DNA of 53,036 nucleotides from Hysterium pulicare CBS 123377 (Eukaryota; Ascomycota; Dothideomycetes; Hysteriales; Hysteriaceae), in assembly GCA_000467715.1 (NCBI GenBank), contig AJFK01000238.1, positions 1 through 53,036 on the forward strand, given 5' to 3'. Shown here piece after piece: positions 46,490-53,036 of the stretch (position 1 is its first letter; every line of letters begins with the position of its first letter). The notes beneath the pieces were generated by a model. That model saw only the letters and a program-made list of their open reading frames with translations. It ran no database searches and was not told where the DNA came from. The position numbers and the translations under genes are program-made.

Positions 46490-47417
46490 TGTTTGGAGTG
46501 GAAAGAGCCTTTAGCAGTCGCTAGTAAGGGGAGGTTCGGATTTTTAAGCCCCCTAGAGTTTATAAGACAATCGGGAAGTAGAAAGAGCTTCGGTGGACTG
46601 AACGACCTTTGATTCGAATTGAAGTCTGTTCATCCCTCTGCTTATCTAGGAAATCTCCAAATTAATATCACCCCCAGTCGGGTTCTTACAGCCATTACAG
46701 TCTATTGTTATTAAAATTTTGTATGAAATGAGGATTCTCCAAGTAATCGGGGGTGGAACGGAATGTGGACAGAACGGACCAAATTGTTAGCAGGGATTAT
46801 GAGACGTTTCCGGATCAGTTCAACGTTTGGAAGGCTGACCTTGTCTACGGAGTCCGAAAAGAATACCTCATATCTGTGAATAGAAAAACATGGTAATATT
46901 TTCCTACTAGCAAGGCGACGAGATGAAACCGGCCCCCTTCCAGCAAGGCTGCGCTTACACTGGTGTTGGTCGGCTTTGCGGAAACTACCCTAGTGAGGAA
47001 ATCAACTCATGAGCACCTGGTACCTTGTTGGCGCTCTCCTGGTGAGATCATTTGTGCATGAAATTGAATGTCATTAGCCCGATTCTCGACTTCCAAGGAT
47101 GTATGTGATCGCCATGGGCAGCCTTTCATGCTCCGAGTTTCAAGGGCGCAGCTAGCCGCGCTTGAAAGTGGTGTGGTTGCTACGCCTCTTCTATTCTTAG
47201 AAGCATCTTGCGGGAAACGGCGAGGGCAGCTCCCAGGCGCAGCCATTTGAGCATCGAATCAAAGCGATCTGAATGCACGGCTTGGAATGGGCTTTAGTGC
47301 ACCATACTTTGGCGACTCCGTTTCATAAGCAATTTATACATCCTTCCTCATTGAACGTTTAATGTCATCACAAATCGCACTAGAACTTGTCATGAAGAGA
47401 CGCATTCCTCCTTCATC
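46490..47417. promoter_or_regulatory. Divergent promoter between two P450 genes
   Basis: The 928-bp gap separates the fourth and fifth P450 genes and should contain both promoters. No coding frame is supported; 47007-47250 carries overlapping random-looking frames. Confidence 0.4.
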
Positions 47418-49262
47418 ATGTACTTGTTGACAGGGCTGGTCATTTTCACGCTTATTGCACTTTCTTGGGTGTATCTCAGCAATCGCGACAATGTGCAAGC
47501 AAGGTTTTGGAAAGCTCATCCTATTTCAGGCGCTCGATCAGAATGGCTCTGGTGGGCACGCGTGGTCATGAGATCTGTCTTTGGAAGCAAAGCGATGGTG
47601 GATGATGGATACAACATGGTCAGTCCATTCCAGCCTCTCTTAACGTAAGCAGGTATTGATACAAGGACAGTATTCGTGCAAGAACAGCATCTTCGGCGTG
47701 CCAAGCGTCGACCGTGGAGCCTTTATTGTGGTTCCGCCACAACAAATCAAGTCGATCTATGACCTCCCCGAATCGCTCGTTGATGCACACTGGACGCAGT
47801 CGGAAAATATTCAAGCAAAGTATACAATTGGAGATCCCGAAATATTTTCACAAGCCTTCCACGTTAACGTCATCCGCAATCAAATAACGAGGAGCCTAGA
47901 CTATCTCACTGCGGGCATTGTCGATGAGTTATCGCTCAGCTTTAAGAGACACTGGGGTATCGACGAGCAAAACTGGAGATTGGTACCGGCCTGGCCAAGC
48001 TGTCTTCAAATCGTTGCCGAAGCTGTCAATCGGGTGTTTGTTGGGGTGCCTCACTGTTCGTGCTTGAGCCCAAAAAATACCTAGCTAGGTGCTAATCTTA
48101 ACTTCATAGGTCGCAATAAAGAATTTTTGAAGGCGACGAAATGGCATGCTGAGTGGGTTTTTACGAACGCCTTTCTCATCCATGCCGTACCTTGGTTTAT
48201 CAGGCCTGTACTCGGTAATTTGATATGGGTATACGGCAAGAGAGTGCGCAGCAGATGCCTCAAGCCGATGCTCCCTTTGATTAAGGAACGGCTGTCTCAA
48301 TTCCTACAGCAACAAAATGATCCATCTCCCCATTGGAACCCTCCGGTAGGTCATTGCGCCCCGTTTACTGTGTGCCATAGCTTCTAACAAGCTACTTAGA
48401 GAGATGGTTTGCAGTGGCTGATTGAAGAGGCCTGGAAGACGGGTAACCAAAAATACATCGACCCCATCCGTATCAGTCATCGTCTCCTTATCTTGAATTT
48501 TGTCTCTATGCATACGACTAGCTTTACCTTGGCGAATACTATCCAAGATCTTTTTAGCCAGAATCCACGTATTGGAACCGTAGAAGACCTGCGCGAAGAA
48601 TGCGCTCGTATCTTGGAAGAGACTGGAGGCGTCTGGACGCAAGATGCTGTATCTAAGCTACATCTCGTCGATTCAACCATTCGAGAGTCTATGCGAATTT
48701 CTTCCTTCTCTGTCCTCGCTCTGCCACGACGTGTGAGTGCACCCTCGTAGCCTCAAAATGCGAGCTCGCTGCTAAATTATCTCAGGTGGTAGCTGAAAAA
48801 GGCATCACTATCGACGGTGACGTTCACATTCCCAAAGGAATCTATCTTGCCACGCCAATGGACGCCATTCATATCGACGGAAACTTTTATAGCGACCCAA
48901 CGAAATTCCATCCATTCCGTTTCTGCCACTCATCTCACGTACAAGGAACACGAACACAAACTTTTTACAAAGCCCATAATCGAGATGCTACGGTGCCTCT
49001 ACAAGATGTTGAAATCACTTCCGGCAAGGCGAAATCCACAGTCACCTTGGATGATAGGTTCTTGGCTTTCGGACTCGGGCGGAATGCATGCCCAGGGAGG
49101 TTTTTCGCTCTTCATGAGATAAAATTGATGATGGCGCATATTTTGCTTAACTACAATATCCAGTATTTTGAGAAGCGGCCCGAGCAGTTTAAGATCATGT
49201 GGGTGCAGCTGCCCCATGACAATACCCATTTTACAATTAGAAGGAGGCAAGGGACGGTTTGA
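47418..49262 (+). CDS. Cytochrome P450 (fifth), paralogue of the 37.4-kb gene
   Basis: Five exons (47418-47618, 47671-48055, 48110-48345, 48400-48732, 48786-49262) give 543 residues. The anchor is LLTGLVIFTLIALSWVYL. The middle reads GAFIVVPPQQIKSIYDLPES. The I-helix region is SMHTTSFTLAN, with the HTTS motif common in fungal terpenoid P450s. RESMR holds ExxR. The haem loop FGLGRNACPGRFF is at 480-492, Cys about 487. A 25-residue insert before the haem region distinguishes it from its paralogue. Intron positions and the third exon length (236 bp) are the same in both, so the two arose by duplication and diverged. The first intron's acceptor is placed to match the paralogue. ER-bound; substrate unknown. 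Confidence 0.9.
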
Positions 49263-50028
49263 TGAAGAGCATTCTGGCTTGGGGTGTATTGGCTTGGATT
49301 TATCGCTTGTTTATTGAGCTATACCTCTGTCTTTCGCTATTCTCGCACCACTACATACGTTGAATCTCAATAAACTCCTTGTATTAGCACTGTCAGTTTA
49401 TCAAATTGCTGCTGTGAAGGAAAATACGAATCATCACGGCAAGTCAGCTCATGCCTAGGTACTTACAAGCACGAGCACTAGCGTGAGCACAGACACTAGC
49501 ACTGGTCCTAGGAGCAAGACACGGGGCCAGGAGGAACCGCTGGCTTGCACAAGCCTTCTCCCTTGGTAGCGAACAAGTCATGGCTTTCCCGATCATAAAA
49601 AATCGGGCAACAAGATGCTTTAGAAAAGACGGAGGTGAGAGTGCTGCGATCACGCAGTTCAGATAGACGGCAGATTTTGATCAGCGATGAGCAACCCGAC
49701 TCCAGAGCCAAGACAAGCGTGCCTTATTTATCGTGCTGAAGTACAAGGATCGATATTCCTAAGTTAGAATAGTCCGCGCACCGACACGCAGGAACACTAT
49801 CCATGACTGGGGGCGGCGATTGCACCCATCCTTGCAATTTTCACTCAAATCATGTTGCTTCTGACACTGATGCAATAAGAATCTCGCTGTAGCAGGGCTA
49901 GGTCATCAACCAGCGTCTTTTTGTCTTTTTCTTCCACGCCACTCTTTGCTCTCCCATCGAATCTTTTCTATATTCCCCACTCCCTCCAGTCTTTCGTCGT
50001 TCACCATTAATTATTGGCTGCTCTCACG
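49263..50028. other. Intergenic, MFS promoter
   Basis: About 0.77 kb. A short GCACTAGC(G/A)/AGCACAGACACTAGCAC repeat lies near 49470-49505. Pyrimidine-rich leader before the MFS ATG. No gene. Confidence 0.4.
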
Positions 50029-51800
50029 ATGGCCGCAGCAGAGCGTGCATCAGACTCGTCACCCGCAGCTGGCGCCCCCACTCCACCAACACAACAAGAT
50101 CGCGACCTGCGATTCTGGGGCACTTTCGTATGCCTCTGCATGCTCGCCTTCATATCAGCCTTAGACGTCGCTGTCATCACAACTGCCCTACCAACCATTA
50201 CCGCAGAAATTGGTGGAGCTCGTCAGTACGTCTGGATCGCCAACTCCTTTGTTGTGGCATCCTCAGTACTGCAACCCCTATTTGGCCAACTCGCTGATGT
50301 TTTTGGCCGGCGCATACCACTCGTCTCTTCTGTGGTCGCGTTTGCGCTGGGAAGTGGGCTTGCCGGCGGCGCTCTTAATGCGGGTATGCTAATTGTGGGC
50401 CGCACAATTCAGGGCGCTGGCGCAGGTGGCGTTTATGTCCTGCTTGATATTGTGTGCTGCGATCTAGTCCCGCTACGTGAACGAGGCAAGTACTTAGGCT
50501 TGATGTTCTCATGGTCTGGCGTTGCTGCCGCACTGGGGCCACCAGTTGGGGGCGCTCTAGCTCAAGCTGACTGGCGTTGGATTTTCTGGATCAATCTACC
50601 TATCTCCGGTCTGGCCTTAGGAGGGCTTCTGCTTTTCATGCAAGTTAGAATTGGCGCTGCTGATGCTAGAGAGTTGAGCACCATGGCCAAGATCGGACGG
50701 TTGGACATTGTCGGAAACCTTATCTTTACTCCCAGCATGATCTCTTTACTTATCGGCCTGATCGAGGGCGGCACTAAGCATCCATGGTCATCCTGGAGGA
50801 TCATCTTACCGCTCGTGCTTGGAGGTGTTGGTTGGATATGCTTTCACATTCAACAGTCTTTTGCTAAGTGAGTACTCAAACTCGTGCGAATTCTTGGTCG
50901 AGGCCTCACTTCCTATCAAGCTTCAACAAATGCTAACATAATGGACAAAGGTATCCAAGCGTACCACCGCCCCTATTCAGTAATCGCACCTCTGCCACGG
51001 CCTTACTTCTGACCTTTACCTCTTCCATACTCTTGCAGGCCCTCTCCTATTTCCTGCCTGTGTACTTCCAAGCCGTCAAGCGCACCACAGTTCTCTACTC
51101 CGGCACACTGTTCCTTCCCTTTGCCTTGGGTTCCCTGGTTTTTGCTGTCGTTGCAGGTAGCCTTCTCAGCAAATTCGGTAAATATAAGCCATTGCATGCG
51201 GTTGCTTTCGCGCTAGCATCCGTTGCTTTTGGCCTATTCACACTGCAAGGACCTAATACGCCCAAAGCCGCCTTCATATGGTATGAATTGATTGCAAGTG
51301 CAGGGATGGGAATGATCATGTCGGTTCTCCTACCAGCTATTATGGCTCCGCTACCTGAAAACTACGTCGCCTCAGCCTCCGCTACATATAGCTTTATACG
51401 TACATTTGGCTACATTTGGGGCGTAACCATTCCAAGCCTCATTTTTAACGCCATCTTCGATCAAAATATTCCCACTATATCCGACCCAGCTGTACAGTCA
51501 ATGTTACGCGGAGGCGCAGCCTATGCTTTTGCAAGCCAGGCCCATGCCTTACGAAACACGTTCAACGATGTGGTATGGGACGAAGTTATTGCAGTCTATC
51601 TGAAAGGATTCAGAGCCATCTGGTGGGTGTGTTTAGGTATCAGTCTTTTTAGTTTGTTTGCAGTTGTATTTGAGCGCAGCGTAAAACTGAGAGAAGAGCT
51701 TGACAGTGAGTATGGCTTAGATAAGGGAAACATTGGTGCGAAAGAATTGGGCTCCTCGCATCAGGGAGGTGAGCCGTTCGCTCACCAGGAAAAGCCCTGA
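50029..51800 (+). CDS. DHA2-type (14-helix) MFS exporter
   Basis: Two exons (50029-50867 and 50951-51800) give 562 residues. A disordered Ala/Pro-rich N-terminus precedes helix 1. Motifs: LDVAVITTALPTI in helix 1, GQLADVFGRRIPL in loop 2-3, GRTIQGAGAGG in helix 4, GVAAALGPPVGGAL in helix 5 (the antiporter signature), and a long final cytoplasmic tail. Such pumps use the proton gradient to export drugs or a cluster's own product. The N-terminal ATG is preceded by an in-frame TTG only, so 50029 is the natural start. Placed at the cluster's right edge next to the P450 block, it is the best candidate product exporter. Confidence 0.92.
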
Positions 51801-52189
51801 GCTGATTCTATTTGCGCAGTCATATTTAGCTGCGTGATGAGATGTCCCATGAGTATTGAGGGCTGATATGCTTACCAGGAGGTTTCAGCCTGGGTGGGTT
51901 GATTGGGTTGGTTAATGAGGGCATTTTAAAAACAGACAAGAAAATGGCTAGAGAGAGACGGCGAGTGCAAGTCGCTGTCTCGAATCTTGTCTGAAGCATC
52001 AATTACGACGTGAACGGCAGAGAAACTCGCAAGCACAAAGTGTAGCCCTGAAATGATCTCGTCCACCGACGGCCTAGTCCCCGACTGACATGCTGCATGT
52101 GCAACTGTTTTGCTCTCAAGTAGAATTATAGACGAAGAACTTTGGAGCAGGTAATATCACCCTTTGATCGAGCAGTTTGGTTTCAACCA
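51801..52189. other. MFS 3' flank
   Basis: About 0.4 kb of non-coding DNA of normal composition before the repeat begins. Nothing seen. Confidence 0.45.
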
Positions 52190-52960
52190 TAGGTAGCAGG
52201 AGAACCCATCCTTGTCCTATGAACACCTTATCTACACTTGAACTAGCCCATTGTGCAACGAACCGAATTATGGACCCATGATAGATTATTACTCCCTCCA
52301 TTAAGAATTATACCTTACCAGACTCTTGTCCAGTAAGGCATTCTTTTATTGTTACATTTGGTAGGGAACTGTTCAATCCCTACTTCTACACTAGGGCTAG
52401 AATCAAAACTAAGCTGAAAGCAATTCTTACTACGTAGGGAAGGTTTTAACACATAGATATTAACTAGCTCTACTATTTCAGTCTCCAAATACTCCCTTTC
52501 TTATATATTGGTCAATAAGGTAGCACATTGAAATTGATTTTTACCTTGGAAGCAATTGATAGAGTCTCTCTTAAATACCCGGCTACGCCGCAGGACGATT
52601 AGATTATTACCTTAGAAGAGATTGACAGGGTCTCACTTAAATACCTAGCTACGCCGCAGGACGATCGGAAGGCTATTGCAAGGGAAGGCTATTGCAAGGG
52701 TGTCTTCAACAGCCTTCCAATTATCCTGCGGCGTAGCCACCTACAAGTTTACAGCTTTTTAGCACAGAATATCTAAATAAGCTAGAGAAACGTTAAATAT
52801 TATAGGTTGCCTAAAAGTACTAGCTCTATATTAATACTCTATTATAAGCTATAAAAAAATCTATTTATCTACTATAGTTAGCTTTAAAATTTAGCTTTTT
52901 TTATATAAACTATAATAAAAAATAATTATATTTAGCTTTATTTATATAAAAATTTAATAA
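52190..52960. repeat. Dispersed repeat, copy B (RIP-mutated)
   Basis: This matches 21480-22130 along its length, but C has become T and G has become A at a high rate, and AT content climbs steeply after about 52740. It also carries changes of its own: a 66-bp tandem duplication (52541-52606 and 52607-52672), a 16-bp tandem GAAGGCTATTGCAAGG near 52669-52700, and a 29-bp inverted repeat (arms 52646-52674 and 52711-52739). The same hairpin exists in weaker form in copy A. Ends are approximate. Confidence 0.75.
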
Positions 52961-53036
52961 AGTATTTTTAAAAAAGCTTTATATATATTTTAAATAAAAG
53001 TAGTATAATATTTTTTATACTAGTAATTTTAAATAT
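52961..53036. other. AT-rich window edge
   Basis: Almost pure A/T with TATAAAA- and TTTAAA-type runs. It is consistent with the start of a RIP-eroded AT isochore, possibly subtelomeric. No gene. Confidence 0.5.

Noticed and set aside
1-53036. CRISPR array, prophage or bacterial operon structure
   Set aside because: Spliced genes, fungal families and RIP show a eukaryotic fungal genome; no regularly spaced repeats occur.

Overview
The window reads as nuclear DNA of a filamentous ascomycete (Pezizomycotina). Genes are split by many short GT-AG introns of about 45-110 bp. The gene families are typical fungal ones: Zn2Cys6 regulator, TRI12-type and DHA-type MFS pumps, fungal-rhodopsin-type membrane proteins and ascomycete P450s. 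Several duplicated stretches carry C-to-T / G-to-A decay with TAG/TAA stops, as left by repeat-induced point mutation (RIP). I assembled spliced models by hand; reading frame closes across every intron I list, which is the main support for them. No similarity search was possible, so family names come from motifs.

Left part (1-21 kb): the 3' end of a Gpr1/Fun34/YaaH acetate-channel gene, a TRI12-like efflux pump, a Baeyer-Villiger monooxygenase pseudogene with its centre deleted, a sugar-porter MFS gene head-to-head with a Zn2Cys6 regulator, an SDR, a flavin monooxygenase with an N-terminal NTF2-like domain, a second SDR and a Ure2-like glutathione transferase (GST).

Middle (21-35 kb): copy A of a dispersed repeat, a fragment resembling a fungal bifunctional diterpene cyclase, a rhodopsin-type membrane protein head-to-head with a P450, a RIP-like GST pseudogene, a nonsense-broken secreted alpha/beta hydrolase, a scrap of an Hsp70-like gene, and about 3 kb with no convincing gene.

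Right part (35-53 kb): four more apparently intact genes for P450s (35.2, 37.4, 44.3 and 47.4 kb; the 37.4 and 47.4 kb genes are paralogues with near-identical exon layout), an FAD-linked oxidoreductase head-to-head with a second rhodopsin-type protein, and a 14-helix MFS exporter. The window ends in the AT-rich, RIP-mutated copy B of the repeat seen at 21.5 kb.

Together this looks like an oxidative-tailoring and export locus for a lipophilic metabolite: five P450s, a flavin oxidoreductase, a flavin monooxygenase, SDRs, a GST, pumps and a regulator. No intact polyketide synthase, peptide synthetase or terpene cyclase is present. The only scaffold-type trace is the diterpene-cyclase relic at 22.9-23.5 kb. 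The locus is therefore either a decayed terpenoid cluster, the tailoring arm of a cluster whose backbone gene lies outside, or several neighbouring loci eroded by RIP.
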